A DNA stretch of 64,000 nt from DATBVX01 sp963696675 (GCA_963696675.1 CAVOLM010000039.1:26328-90327), one strand, 5' to 3'; shown: positions 1-12,021, numbered from the stretch's first letter. Numbers and translations are program-made. Notes: a model not told the origin generated them from the sequence alone.

Positions 1-1502
1 TTCGCGCGCGCGGGATGAAATATCCGCCCGAATATGGGCCCCTCGCCGCCGTGACACCGGGCACACCCGGCGGGATCATGACGATGCTCGCCGAGTTCGG
101 AACGCTGAGCCTCGAAGAGGTGCTCGCGCCGGCCATTGCGCTCGCGGATGGCTATCCGATCGAGCGCGAAACAGCCGACTCCATCGAACGTAACAAGGCG
201 CGCATCAAGGAGTGGCCCGAGTCGAAGCGGACATTGTTGGTGCATGCGGGCCAATTGCGCGAAGCTCCCGAGGCAGGAGAGATCTTCCGTCAGCCGGATC
301 TCGCGGCGACCTTGCGCAAGCTCGTGGAAGCCGAGCGCAAGGCGCGAGCATCAGGGAAGGACCGCAAGGCCGCCATCATGGCCGCGTACGAGCGCTTCTA
401 CAGGGGTGATATCGGCGCTGAATTCGTGCGCGGATCGAAGGAGGTCGGCGGTCTGATCACGCAGCAGGACCTCGGGAACTGGAAGGTGCACCTCGAAGAG
501 CCAGTGCATGTGAACTACAAGGGCATCGAGGTCTACAAGCTCACGACCTGGGTTCAGGGTCCGGTGATGCTGCAGGCACTCAATCTTCTTGAGTCCTTCG
601 ATCTCAAGTCGATGGGCTACAACAGTGCCCGCTACATCCACACCCTCTATCAGGCGATGAATCTCGCTTATGCCGATCGCGATTTCTATTACGGCGATCC
701 GTATTTCCCGCCAGCGGAGCCAGTGAAGGGACTGCTGTCCAAGGATTACGCACACACGCGCGCCAAGCTCATCGGTGCAGATCGCAACAACCCGGACATC
801 CGCCCCGGCGATCCCTATCCATTCCAGGGTGGGACCAATCCCTATCAATCGCTGCTTGAGCAATGGCACAGCAGGATGCCGGATCTCAACGCACGGGCGG
901 AGTTCGATCGTCACTTTCGCCTCGGCACCACGAGCGTAGAGGCCGCGGACGACAAGGGCTGGGTCGTCTCAGTCACCCCGAGTGGCGGGTGGCTACCGGC
1001 AGTGATCGCGGGCAAGACTGGTATCGGCATGAGCCAGCGCATGCAGAGCTTCGTGCTCGACGCAAGCGAGAATCCCTTCAATGTGGTCGAGCCTGCCAAG
1101 CGTCCGCGTGCAACTCTGACACCGACGCTGGCGTTGAAAGACGGCAAGCCGTTCCTCTCCTTCGCTGTGCAGGGCGGCGATACGCAGGATCAGAACCTGC
1201 TGCAGTTCTTTCTGAACGTGGTCGAGTTCGGAATGACGGTCCAGGAGGCGACCGAGGCCGCCAATATCACCAGCTACCAGATGCGCGACTCATTCGGCGA
1301 GCACGAGTCGATGCCCGGACGCCTGACGCTCAACGAGTCGATCTCTCCATGGGTGCGCGAGGACCTGCGGCGCATGGGATACAAGCTGGAGTTCGAAGAG
1401 CGGACTTCCGGGCCGATCAATGCGATTTACTTCGATCGTGCGCATGGCACGCTCTGGGGTGGCTCGAGCAATCACGGTGAGGACTACGGCATCGCCTGGT
1501 AG
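1..1502 (+). CDS. gamma-glutamyltransferase family protein, 3' part
   Basis: The reading frame is open to the left edge, so the gene starts outside the window; roughly the first 100-130 residues of a normal gamma-glutamyltransferase are missing. The visible 495 residues include the large-subunit stretch GPLAAVTPGTPGGI and the autocleavage region LGTTSVEAADD, where the first residue of the small subunit should be a Thr of the TT pair (around residue 301). The family cleaves gamma-glutamyl bonds, for example in glutathione, usually in the periplasm. The segment after the nucleophile reads SVTPSGG and differs from the usual NTYTLN, which suggests a divergent, YwrD-like subgroup. It converges with the next gene and overlaps it by 19 nt. 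Confidence 0.85.
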   Translation, partial: RARGMKYPPEYGPLAAVTPGTPGGIMTMLAEFGTLSLEEVLAPAIALADGYPIERETADSIERNKARIKEWPESKRTLLVHAGQLREAPEAGEIFRQPDLAATLRKLVEAERKARASGKDRKAAIMAAYERFYRGDIGAEFVRGSKEVGGLITQQDLGNWKVHLEEPVHVNYKGIEVYKLTTWVQGPVMLQALNLLESFDLKSMGYNSARYIHTLYQAMNLAYADRDFYYGDPYFPPAEPVKGLLSKDYAHTRAKLIGADRNNPDIRPGDPYPFQGGTNPYQSLLEQWHSRMPDLNARAEFDRHFRLGTTSVEAADDKGWVVSVTPSGGWLPAVIAGKTGIGMSQRMQSFVLDASENPFNVVEPAKRPRATLTPTLALKDGKPFLSFAVQGGDTQDQNLLQFFLNVVEFGMTVQEATEAANITSYQMRDSFGEHESMPGRLTLNESISPWVREDLRRMGYKLEFEERTSGPINAIYFDRAHGTLWGGSSNHGEDYGIAW

Positions 1503-2122
1503 CGCTGCACTGCTGCCTGCTCTACCGAAAGGCGGCGCAGGCCCGCGTACATAAGGCCCAGCGCGGGCAGCAGCAACAGGTGATACGTGGCGTTGTGATC
1601 GAATCGCGCTGGATCGATCGCCATACCGCGCTGCTGGGCAATCGCTGCGATGACGGAAGTGCCGAGTCCACCGAGGACCAGCAGTGACCCCGGTGAGTGC
1701 AGCCGGCGAAGGAGTCCGGCGATACACAGCAGGGTACCCGCAACGGTCGCGACCAGGCTGAGCAGAAAGCGGGGGTCCTGCCAGCTCAACACGGCGTAAG
1801 CGACCAGCAGGCCCACGACGATGATCATGATCAGTCGTACGTGTCTCGCACCGAGCAGATCGATGCCGGTCAACGCCAGGCCGGCGGCGGTTACGCCTGC
1901 GAACAGCATCGAGAACCACCACACGATGGCCTGTGCCAGGTCTTGCCGTTCACTGAAGAAAGCGTGCCAGATTCCGCCGGCGAGCGCGGCGAGTGCGAAG
2001 CCTGCAAAAAAAATCACTGGTCCGTGCAACTGCCACGACCGTTCGCGTGCGAATGGTCTGGCGCAGGCGATGCAAAGCGCAGCCAGAAGGAAATCGGTGA
2101 GGCCTGTGATGAGCTCCGCCAT
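1484..2122 (-). CDS. hypothetical integral membrane protein
   Basis: A 212-residue protein, starting at the MAELITGLTD methionine because the longer open frame upstream runs antisense through the VOC gene. It is rich in hydrophobic stretches separated by short charged loops, about seven likely transmembrane helices (for example around LLAALCIACA, VIFFAGFALAALAGG, LIMIIVVGLLVAYAVL and LLLLPALGLMYAGL). I do not recognise a functional family and no catalytic motif is apparent. It converges with the upstream gamma-glutamyltransferase gene, is divergent from the VOC gene at 2225, and shares the short 2123-2224 promoter region with it. Confidence 0.75.
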   Translation of the reverse strand: MAELITGLTDFLLAALCIACARPFARERSWQLHGPVIFFAGFALAALAGGIWHAFFSERQDLAQAIVWWFSMLFAGVTAAGLALTGIDLLGARHVRLIMIIVVGLLVAYAVLSWQDPRFLLSLVATVAGTLLCIAGLLRRLHSPGSLLVLGGLGTSVIAAIAQQRGMAIDPARFDHNATYHLLLLPALGLMYAGLRRLSVEQAAVQRYQAMP

Positions 2123-2224
2123 GGTTCGAGCTCGCTCGCAGCGGCGGATTGCGGCACCGGTGATTGCGAGCGACGGGCCGGTGTACCTCGGCGTGATCGC
2201 GACGGGCCTAGTATAGTCGCGCGG

Positions 2225-3085
2225 ATGATCAGGATCGATCACGTGGGTCTCGTCGGCCGCGACGTCGCGGCCCTGCAGAGCTCGTTCGAGCGGCTCGGGT
2301 TCATCACCACGCCGCCGAAGCTCCTCATGCAGGCGGACCCGAAGACCGGCGAACGGCACTCGCTCCAGCAGCTGTGCTCGCACGCGGTCCTCGAGCAAGG
2401 CTATGTCGAGCTCTCCACGCTGCAGAGCGAGGGCCTGCAGCATCCGGTATCGGCCTATGTGCGCCGTCACCACGGCCTCGAGATCCTTGCATTCAGCAGC
2501 ACCGACATCAACGCGGACGTCGAGCGCTGCCGTGTCGCCGGCCTCGAACCGTCGCCGGTATCGATCGCGACTCGCGACGTGGCCTACGGCCCACGCAGGG
2601 GAGCTGCGCAGTTTCACTGGTTCACGCTTGCGGCGCGCAGCGCACCCGAAGGGTTGGTGTGCTTCGTGCACAACCACACCCCCGAGCTCGTCTTTCAGCA
2701 GGAAGTGATGGGGCACCCGAACACCGCAAGCGCCATCACTGGCGCGACCATCGTGTCGCCAGATCCCGAGCGCACGGCACAACTGTACCGGGTGCTGCTG
2801 CAGGAAGACCCGCGAGGGGAACAGGGTGATCAGTGCTTCGAATGGGGGACGCAGCGCTTGCGCATTACGACGCGGCACACCTTCGTCGCAGACTATCCCG
2901 GTGCCGGGGTGCGCAAGCTGCCGTGCCTGGCCGCATTTGAGGTGACGGTGCGCGACATCGCGAGCACGTCTGGCTATCTCACGCGCGCGCGAGTGCGCTT
3001 TCAGCCGCGACATGATGGCGGGCTCTGGGTTGGCCCGCGCTCTGCGTGCGGCGCAGCGTTGCAGTTTACGCCACAGCCGCCTTGA
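2225..3085 (+). CDS. VOC / glyoxalase-like domain protein
   Basis: A 286-residue protein starting at MIRIDHVGLVGRD, the classic first beta strand of a vicinal oxygen chelate (VOC) fold carrying a potential metal-ligand His. A second module begins near residue 170 (TASAITGATIVSPDPERTAQLYRVLL), so it looks like a two-module glyoxalase-like protein of the Glyoxalase_3 type. Such proteins are metal-dependent lyases, isomerases or dioxygenases, or mere binding proteins; the substrate cannot be inferred. The start was placed at 2225 because the upstream extension of the frame is antisense to the membrane-protein gene. The last codons end shortly before a GC-rich hairpin at 3100-3123. Confidence 0.8.
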   Translation: MIRIDHVGLVGRDVAALQSSFERLGFITTPPKLLMQADPKTGERHSLQQLCSHAVLEQGYVELSTLQSEGLQHPVSAYVRRHHGLEILAFSSTDINADVERCRVAGLEPSPVSIATRDVAYGPRRGAAQFHWFTLAARSAPEGLVCFVHNHTPELVFQQEVMGHPNTASAITGATIVSPDPERTAQLYRVLLQEDPRGEQGDQCFEWGTQRLRITTRHTFVADYPGAGVRKLPCLAAFEVTVRDIASTSGYLTRARVRFQPRHDGGLWVGPRSACGAALQFTPQPP

Positions 3086-3099
3086 GGATCTGGTGACGC

Positions 3100-3123
3100 G
3101 CCCACGCGCGTCGGCGCGTGGGC
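3100..3123 (+). terminator. GC-rich hairpin between VOC gene and leuS
   Basis: A perfect 10-bp stem (gcccacgcgc pairing with gcgcgtgggc) around a gtcg loop lies 15 nt after the VOC stop codon. There is no following T tract, so it may only stabilise or pause the transcript and is not a strong intrinsic terminator. Confidence 0.35.
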
Positions 3124-3222
3124 AGCGACGGCGTCATTCAGACAATGTGCTGATTTGGCCGCGCCACCGCAGTCGTGTATCCTTGCGCGCTCTCCGCAAG
3201 GCCTTGATTTTACGAAGTATCC

Positions 3223-5815
<2,593 letters not shown>

Positions 5816-5829
<14 letters not shown>

Positions 5830-6352
5830 AAAAGCCATCAAGGGGCGCACCCTTGAGAAGCGCGACGTGGGGCATCCGCGTTGCGCGCTCGTGCTTATCG
5901 CCAGCATGCTGTTGGGCGGATGCGGCTTTCACCTGCAGGGTGCGACGACGATGCCCGCTGCTATGAGAATGACCTATCTAGAGGCCGAGGATGAGCGCAG
6001 CACCTTTCTTCTCACACTGCAGCGCTCGCTGAAGGCGAGCGGGTCCACCATCACCCCGGACCGCGCTGCCGCCACTGCGGTGCTCCATATTGAGCGCGAT
6101 GAAACCGGTCAGCGCGTCCTTTCTGTGTCGGCCGCCAACAAGCCGACCGAGTACGAGATTTTCTACACCATCAAGTATTCGGTGACCTCGGAGGGGAAGG
6201 AACTCCTCACTTCGCAGACGCTGACCCTCACGCGCGACTACAGCTTCGACGAAACAACCTTGCTTGCGAAGGAACAGGAAGAAGACATCCTGCGCGAGGC
6301 GCTGGCACGCGATCTGACGGGGATCGTGATGAGCCGGCTGGCGAGTCTGTAG
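5816..6352 (+). CDS. lptE: LPS-assembly lipoprotein LptE
   Basis: A 178-residue lipoprotein with a lipobox (LLGGC, Cys around residue 36) followed by GFHLQGATTMP, the hallmark of LptE (RlpB). LptE plugs the LptD barrel in the outer membrane and helps deliver lipopolysaccharide to the cell surface. The first ATG overlaps the leuS end by 14 nt; a GTG closer to the signal sequence (about residue 19) is an alternative start that would give a more typical signal peptide. Translation is probably coupled to leuS. holA, normally the next gene, lies about 4.6 kb downstream after inserted genes. Confidence 0.93.
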
Positions 6353-6359
6353 GAGACTC

Positions 6360-6895
6360 ATGTCCCGGACCTCTCGCGAGGACGTGGAGCGGAATCGTTG
6401 TCAGCCGCTTCGGTAGTAACGCTCGCCCAGGTGCCACGTCTCGTCGTGGCGACACTGCTCTCGCGCTACGGCCTGGAACTCAGGCTGATCGGTGTCGGCG
6501 AACTGATCCCAGGCTCGTACTGGGGCGAGACCGAGGCCGGGCTGAAAGGCGACAAGCTGTTCGCACGCCTCGACACGCCACTGCATTCGGTGCTGCACGA
6601 GGCGGCTCACTACATCTGCATGACACCGGAGCGTCGCGCGGGGCTCGATACGGACGCGGGCGGCGAGTACATCGAAGAAAACGCCGTCTGCTACCTGCAG
6701 ATACTCTTGTCCGATCAAGTCCCGGGCTACGGTCGCGCGCGCATGCTGACCGACATGGACTCGTGGGGATACACGTTTCGACTCGGTTCAGCGCAGGCCT
6801 GGTTCGAGCGCGACGCCACCGACGCGCACGACTGGCTGCTGCAGAAGGAACTGATTGACACGGACGAGCGACCGACTGGTCGGGTGAGGGAGTAA
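6360..6895 (+). CDS. conserved protein with HExxH motif, frameshift near start
   Basis: The open frame from a TTG at 6398 encodes 165 residues with LHEAAHYICM, an HExxH zinc-binding pattern, followed about 27 residues later by the acidic stretch GGEYIEENAVCYLQ, which could supply a third ligand. The best start is the ATG at 6360, preceded by tgtaggag, but that frame ends after 18 codons (MSRTSREDVERN...), so a one-base frame change near 6395-6410 probably joins the two. This resembles a small single-domain metallopeptidase-like protein of unknown role. It follows lptE by 7 nt and may be co-transcribed with it. Function is not established; catalytic activity is inference from the motif only. 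Confidence 0.7.
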
Positions 6896-6917
6896 TCGGG
6901 GTCGTGCCTGTGCCGGC

Positions 6918-7964
6918 TCAGCGGCGCGCAAAGCGGTCCGTGGCGCTCACCAGCTCGTGCAGGATTCCCGGCTCCATCGCGGAATGTCCGGCATCGGGCA
7001 CCACGTGGAACTCGGCCTCAGGCCAGGCGCGATGCAGATCCCATGCGCTCATCATGGGGCAGACCACGTCATAGCGTCCCTGCACGATCACCGCCGGTAC
7101 TTGGCGGATAGCCCCGACGTCGCGCAGCAACTGGTCTTCGTGCTGAAAGAAGCCGCGATTCACGAAGTAATGGCACTCGATGCGCGCCACAGCCGTCGCG
7201 AATTCGTCATCGCTCCAGCGAGCGATATTCTCTTGGTTCACATGGAGATAACTCGTGGCCGCTTCCCAGATCGACCACGCTTTTGCCGCATCCAGGGCCA
7301 CCTTCGGATCGTTACCCGTCAGTCGCCGATAGAACGCGGCCACGAGATCCGAGCGCTCCGACGCGGGGATGGGTGCGAGATAGTGCTCCCACGGATCGGG
7401 AAACACTGCGTTGGCGCCCTGCTGGTAGAACCAGCGAATCTCTGCCTGTCGCAACAGGAAAATGCCGCGCAGCACGAGTTCGGTGACGGCTCGCGGATGT
7501 GTTTGCGCGTATGCGAGAGACAATGTGCTGCCCCACGAGCCACCGAACACCAGCCAGCGTTCGATTCCGAGATGCTCACGCAACCGTTCGATGTCATCGA
7601 CCAGGTGCCACGTGGTGTTGTCTATGAGACTCGCGTGCGGGCGACTGCGACCGCAGCCGCGCTGATCGAACAGCACGATGCGATAACGCTTCGGGTCGAA
7701 GAAGCGGCGCGAATCCTTGCCGGCGCCAGCGCCAGGTCCGCCGTGAACGAAGAGCGCGGGCTTGCCACGCGGATTGCCGCACTCCTCGTAATAGATCTCA
7801 TGCTGCGCGGACACGCGCAGCATCGCCGTGCGGAAAGGGTCGATGGGAGGATAAAGACCGCGGCGTTTGCTGCTGCGCGGGGCAGCGCGTACCGTGCGGG
7901 CGGACTTGCGGGTTGCGGGTGTCTTGCGCGGTGCGGCGGGTCGCTGCTTCGCGCGACGCCTCAT
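6918..7964 (-). CDS. pip: prolyl aminopeptidase (proline iminopeptidase)
   Basis: A 348-residue alpha/beta hydrolase of peptidase family S33. The oxyanion motif HGGPGAGAG, the nucleophile elbow FGGSWGSTLSLAYA (Ser), DQRGCGRSRPHA, a late Asp (QGRYDVVCP) and the catalytic His (VPDAGHSAMEP) are all present. It removes N-terminal proline from peptides in the cytoplasm. The start is MRRRAKQRP: its ATG overlaps the stop of hinT by 4 nt (ATGA), giving translational coupling. The roughly 40-residue N-terminal extension is unusually rich in Arg, Lys and Ala before the catalytic domain begins at YPPIDPF. Confidence 0.93.
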   Translation of the reverse strand: MRRRAKQRPAAPRKTPATRKSARTVRAAPRSSKRRGLYPPIDPFRTAMLRVSAQHEIYYEECGNPRGKPALFVHGGPGAGAGKDSRRFFDPKRYRIVLFDQRGCGRSRPHASLIDNTTWHLVDDIERLREHLGIERWLVFGGSWGSTLSLAYAQTHPRAVTELVLRGIFLLRQAEIRWFYQQGANAVFPDPWEHYLAPIPASERSDLVAAFYRRLTGNDPKVALDAAKAWSIWEAATSYLHVNQENIARWSDDEFATAVARIECHYFVNRGFFQHEDQLLRDVGAIRQVPAVIVQGRYDVVCPMMSAWDLHRAWPEAEFHVVPDAGHSAMEPGILHELVSATDRFARR

Positions 7965-8308
7965 GTTCTCGTCACCATGGGCCCGAGAGGGCGTCCCCCC
8001 AGCAGGTGCACGTGCAGGTGATATACCTCCTGCCCCCCGTGCGCGTTGCAATTCACGATCAGCCGATAGCCGTTGTCCGCGATCCCTTCCTTGCGGGCCA
8101 GATCGCGCGCAACGGTCACCATGTGCCCGATGAGCGCCTCGTCCTCGTCGGCGATATCGTTGACGGTGGGTATCGGCTTGTTCGGCACGATGAGAATGTG
8201 CGTCGGCGCGGCCGGCCGGATGTCACGAAACGCCGTAACGCGCTCATCCCTGTGCACCACCGCGGCAGGCAGCTCTCCGGCGATGATCTTTTCGAACAAT
8301 GTCGGCAT
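7961..8308 (-). CDS. hinT: HIT family purine nucleotide hydrolase
   Basis: A 115-residue histidine triad protein. The active-site signature HLHVHLLGG lies near residues 98-106, preceded by the typical N-terminal FEKIIAGELPAAVVHRD. HinT proteins hydrolyse AMP conjugates such as AMP-lysine and adenosine phosphoramidates. It is the first gene of a two-gene unit with pip (4-nt overlap). A strong hairpin terminator for the EF-hand gene ends about 80 nt upstream of its start, so its promoter must lie in 8309-8380. Confidence 0.93.
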   Translation of the reverse strand: MPTLFEKIIAGELPAAVVHRDERVTAFRDIRPAAPTHILIVPNKPIPTVNDIADEDEALIGHMVTVARDLARKEGIADNGYRLIVNCNAHGGQEVYHLHVHLLGGRPLGPMVTRT

Positions 8309-8379
8309 CGAGCGCTCCCCCGCAGCAGCGCCGAAAGCCTACCACTGCTGTGAGAGCGGCAACAATTACACGCTGCTGC

Positions 8380-8420
8380 GAAAAATAGAAACGGCACAGC
8401 GGGTTCCCCCGCTGTGCCGT
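8380..8420 (-). terminator. intrinsic terminator of the EF-hand gene
   Basis: A perfect 13-bp stem (8391-8403 with 8408-8420) around a 4-nt loop. Read on the minus strand it is followed by ttctattttt, a good U tract. It lies 47 nt past the stop of the EF-hand gene and would isolate that gene from hinT-pip. Confidence 0.85.
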
Positions 8421-8466
8421 GGTCACGGCGTACAAAAAGCCGCCGCGCTAGCGAGAAGGCTACTTA

Positions 8467-8736
8467 TTAGTATCCTTCTTTGCCCTTCGTGCCGGCCTTC
8501 GCCAGCTCGGAGCTGCTCAGCTTGCCGTCCTTGTCGGCGTCCAGCGTGGTGAACTGGGACGACAGGGTGGGATCGCCCTTGGCCTCGTCCTTGCTGATCA
8601 CGCCGTCACCGTTCGTGTCGAGCTTGGAATAATCCATCGCGGGCGCGCCCGTCGCTGCCGGCGGGCTCTGCTGCGCAAACGCTGCCCCGGCGGCCAGCAC
8701 GAGAGCCAGTGCGGAAACTTTGAGAATCGAATTCAT
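8467..8736 (-). CDS. small secreted EF-hand protein
   Basis: An 89-residue protein with a signal peptide (MNSILKVSALALVLAAGAAFA, cleavage after AFA) and two canonical EF-hand loops, DTNGDGVISKDE and DADKDGKLSSSE. It should bind calcium in the periplasm or outside the cell. A strong Shine-Dalgarno (taaggag) lies 8 nt before the ATG, and a clear terminator follows, so it is a self-contained monocistronic unit. Similar tiny calmodulin-like periplasmic proteins are common in Proteobacteria, but their role is mostly unknown. Confidence 0.85.
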   Translation of the reverse strand: MNSILKVSALALVLAAGAAFAQQSPPAATGAPAMDYSKLDTNGDGVISKDEAKGDPTLSSQFTTLDADKDGKLSSSELAKAGTKGKEGY

Positions 8737-9137
8737 AATGAGTACTCCTTACAAGTTCACTTCGTCCCTGCGTGCGTGATGCGCGCGGGGCCCGCAATGG
8801 AGATGCAGCCCGCGTGCCAATCCCGCATCGTGCTGTGCGGGGCTGAAAATTCCGGCACTTGGGACCTCCGCTCGACGACGGCAAAGCCGCTGAGCGTTAC
8901 CTGCAGGCAACACCACGCGACCTTGACAACCGGGCGAACGAGGCCGGCGAACGATGTAATTGCGACAGGTACAGCGGGGCGACGTCGAGACATTGTGTGT
9001 ATCCAATCGTGCCAGCGCATCGCTGCGCGGGACGAACAGCAGGGAATAGGCCGGCATTCGCGGTGCGTGTAGACTCCGCCGACTTCGCGCCCCCAGGGGC
9101 TGTCAGTCACCTGTATGGCCTGTACGGAGAGATCTGC
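8737..9137. other. divergent intergenic region
   Basis: About 400 nt between the divergent EF-hand and DUF885 genes. It should hold both promoters. I see only the EF-hand Shine-Dalgarno next to its start; no RNA gene, repeat or convincing -35/-10 pair stands out. The frame of the DUF885 gene happens to stay open through it but is not credible as coding because the lipoprotein signal begins at 9138. Confidence 0.5.
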
Positions 9138-10898
9138 ATGACCGGAGGCCGATGGATCTCGACGTTGCGCCTGCTCGCGCCGATGATCCTGGCACTGACC
9201 GCCGTTGGCTGCGGAAAATCGGATCAGACGCCAGCCCAGGCGCCTGCTGCGTCGACTTCCACCGCTTCGTGGTCTGCGTATCGCGACCAGTTTCTCGAGG
9301 CCTACTTCAAGGCTCACCCCGTGTTTGCGGTGACCTCGGGCCGGCACGAATATGACGGGCAGCTCCCGGACTGGAGCGCAGCCGGTATCGCTGCGGAGAT
9401 CAAGCGACTGCACGCGGCCCACGATGCTACGGCCGCCTTCGGCGATGCGGCGCTCAGTGAATCGGAGCGCTTCGAGCGCGACTATCTCATCGCCCGCGTC
9501 GATCGCGACCTCTACTGGCTGGAGGTTGCCGAGGCGCCGTTCAAAAACCCGGCGTTCTACCTCGACTGGATCAGCGACGGTCTGGATCCTGCACCCTATC
9601 TCACCCGCGAGTACGCGCCGCTCGACCAGCGCATGCGTGCATACATCGCCTACCTGCGTGCGGTTCCAGCCGCGACCCAGCAGATCAAGGCCAATCTGCG
9701 TGCGCCGCTCGCGCTGCCACTCCTGGAGCGCGGCGTGTCCGCCTTCAATGGCTTTGCGGACTTCTACGAGCAAGAGGCTCCGGCGACGTTCGCGAGCGTG
9801 ACGGACGCTTCGCTCCAGGGTGAGCTGAAGCAGGCGAGCACGGCTGCAGCGACGGCCATGCGCGAGCTCGGCGGCTGGCTCGATTCGCAGCGCTCCTCAG
9901 CCACCGGCAGCTTCGCGCTGGGCGCGGAGAAGTTCGCCACCATGATCCGCATGACGGAACAGGTCACTACGCCACTCGCCGACCTCGAGGCGGTTGGACG
10001 CGCGGACCTGGAGCGCAATCTCGCCGCTCTGCGCGAAGCATGTGCGAAGTACGCGCCGGAGAAATCGGTCGCGGCGTGTTTTTCCAAGATGAATGACGAC
10101 AAGCCGACGGGTGGAGCCGTGGAGGGCGCGCGACAGCAGCTCGCGGGTCTCAAGCAGTTCCTTCTCGACAAGCAGGTCGTGACGATTCCGGGCGATGAGC
10201 AAGCGCGCGTGGCCGAGGCGCCGCCCTATAACCGCGCGAACTCCGCCTACATCGACATTCCCGGTCCATACGAGAAGGGATTGCCGGCCACCTATTACAT
10301 CGCCCCGCCAGACCCCAAGTGGTCTGCGGAAGAGCGTCGCGAGTACGTTCCCGGGCGTGCCGATCTGCTGTTCACTTCAGTGCACGAGGTCTGGCCCGGC
10401 CATTTCCTGCAGTTCCTGCATTCGAACCGCTCCGGCTCGATCGTCGGGCGCGTGTTCGTCGGCTATGCCTTCGCGGAAGGCTGGGCACACTACGCCGAAG
10501 AAATGATGTGGGAGATGGATTTCGGCAACGGCGATCCTGAGACGCACATCGGGCAACTCTCCAACGCGCTGCTGCGCAACGTGCGGTTTCTCTCGGCGAT
10601 CGGGTTGCACACGCACGGCATGACGGTCGCAGAATCCGAGCAGATGTTCCGTGACAGTGCATTCCAGGACCCGGGTACGGCGCGCCAGCAAGCTGCGCGC
10701 GGAACCTACGATCCGGCGTATCTCAACTACACGATGGGCAAGCTCATGATCCGCAAGCTCCGCGAGGAATGGAGCGCGAGCCGGGGTGGGCGTGCCGCCT
10801 GGCACGATTTTCACGATCAGATTCTCTCCTACGGTGGCCCACCGATTCCGATGATTCGCCGCGCCATGCTCGGCAAGGACGACGGCCCCTTGTTCTGA
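9138..10898 (+). CDS. DUF885 family lipoprotein, putative metallopeptidase
   Basis: A 586-residue protein. The start at 9138 gives a lipoprotein signal (LRLLAPMILALTAVGC, lipobox Cys around residue 28), so it is probably membrane-anchored in the periplasm. The C-terminal half carries HEVWPGHFLQF, the HExxPGH zinc-type motif of DUF885, and YAFAEGWAHYAEEM, with the downstream glutamates typical of the family. DUF885 proteins are related to thermophilic carboxypeptidase-like gluzincins, but few have known substrates. A second, more distant DUF885 protein is encoded at 57107-58869. Confidence 0.88.
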   Translation: MTGGRWISTLRLLAPMILALTAVGCGKSDQTPAQAPAASTSTASWSAYRDQFLEAYFKAHPVFAVTSGRHEYDGQLPDWSAAGIAAEIKRLHAAHDATAAFGDAALSESERFERDYLIARVDRDLYWLEVAEAPFKNPAFYLDWISDGLDPAPYLTREYAPLDQRMRAYIAYLRAVPAATQQIKANLRAPLALPLLERGVSAFNGFADFYEQEAPATFASVTDASLQGELKQASTAAATAMRELGGWLDSQRSSATGSFALGAEKFATMIRMTEQVTTPLADLEAVGRADLERNLAALREACAKYAPEKSVAACFSKMNDDKPTGGAVEGARQQLAGLKQFLLDKQVVTIPGDEQARVAEAPPYNRANSAYIDIPGPYEKGLPATYYIAPPDPKWSAEERREYVPGRADLLFTSVHEVWPGHFLQFLHSNRSGSIVGRVFVGYAFAEGWAHYAEEMMWEMDFGNGDPETHIGQLSNALLRNVRFLSAIGLHTHGMTVAESEQMFRDSAFQDPGTARQQAARGTYDPAYLNYTMGKLMIRKLREEWSASRGGRAAWHDFHDQILSYGGPPIPMIRRAMLGKDDGPLF

Positions 10899-10995
10899 GG
10901 CCCGCTGACATGTGTCGCGGTCGAGGCTGACGGGAAATGACCCGTGCAGGCTTCCCCAGTGGCGAGGGACATCCAGTCTCGGTAGGCTTGCGCTC

Positions 10996-11998
10996 GTGAA
11001 GCTCAATGCCGATAGCCTTTCAGGCCATCTCGCCCGCGATCTCAAGTCTGCGTATCTCGTGTCCGGTGACGAGCCACTGCTCGCCGCCGAGGCGGCAGAT
11101 GCGATTCGACGCAAGGCTCGCGAAGCGGGCTTCACGGAACGGCGCGTGTTCTTTGTCGAACGCGGCTTCGACTGGAACGAGCTGCGCGCGGAGACCCAGG
11201 CACTATCGCTGTTCGCCGAGCGGCGCGTTCTCGATGTGCGCATGCCGACCGGCAAGCCTGGCGACGGCGCTGATCTGTTGCAGGAACTGGTAGCCAATCC
11301 GCCGCCCGATCAGCTGTTGCTGGTTTCGTCGGGAAAGCTCGAGCGTCAAACCTTGCAGAGCGCGTGGGTCAGGGCCTTCGAACAAGGCGCTGTCTGGGTA
11401 CAGATCTGGCCGATCGATGCTGGGCGACTGCCCGACTGGATTGCAGCGCGCATGCGCAGCCGGGGCCTGGTTCCCGAACCCGCGGCCGCGGCGCTGCTGG
11501 CCGAACGCGCCGAAGGAAATCTGCTCGCGGCACAACAGGAAATCGACAAGCTCGCGCTGCTCGTCAAGCCCGGCGCCGTAGATGCCGGATCGCTCTCGCA
11601 GGTCGTTGCCGACAGCGCTCGATTCGACGTGTTTCAGCTCGGTGACGCAATGTTGCGAGGCGACGCACGACGCGCGCTGCGCATTCTCGATGGATTGAGA
11701 GGCGAGGGTGTCGAGCCGACACTGGTGCTCTGGGCGGTGAGCCGCGAACTGCGTGGCGCTGTGGCAACACCTGTCCCGCGAGAGTAGCGGCAGGTCGGCA
11801 CCAGGATGGCAGCGCCCGCAGCCGGGATTGCTCGCGGCCGCGGACCGAGTACGCAATCGGCCTATCGCCGATTTCGTGCGCATGGCCGTGCGCGTCGATC
11901 GCACCATCAAGGGCAGACAGGTCGGAGATCCCTGGGATGCGCTCGCCATGCTGGTCGCGCGCCTCGCCGGTGTGAACACGCTCTCCGACGCCGCGTGA
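10996..11998 (+). CDS. holA: DNA polymerase III subunit delta, frameshifted
   Basis: Starts at a GTG (KLNADSLSGHL) and shows the delta-subunit N-terminus AYLVSGDEPLLAAEAADAIRRKAR, needed for loading the beta clamp. The frame breaks between about 11750 and 11785: the first ORF ends at 11787, and the typical C-terminus (FVRMAVRVDRTIKGRQVGDPWDALAMLVARLAG) continues in the next frame to 11998. Joined, the product is about 333 residues, a normal HolA length. Because holA is essential, a sequencing indel is more likely than a pseudogene. It is followed by nadD after 23 nt, as in E. coli. Confidence 0.9.
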
Positions 11999-12021
11999 CC
12001 CAGCAGCTCAGGCGCCCGGCC

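Noticed and set aside
351..914. 187-codon antisense frame inside the gamma-glutamyltransferase gene
   Set aside because: It is complementary to a well-supported coding frame, has no Shine-Dalgarno and shows no family resemblance; typical shadow ORF in GC-rich DNA.
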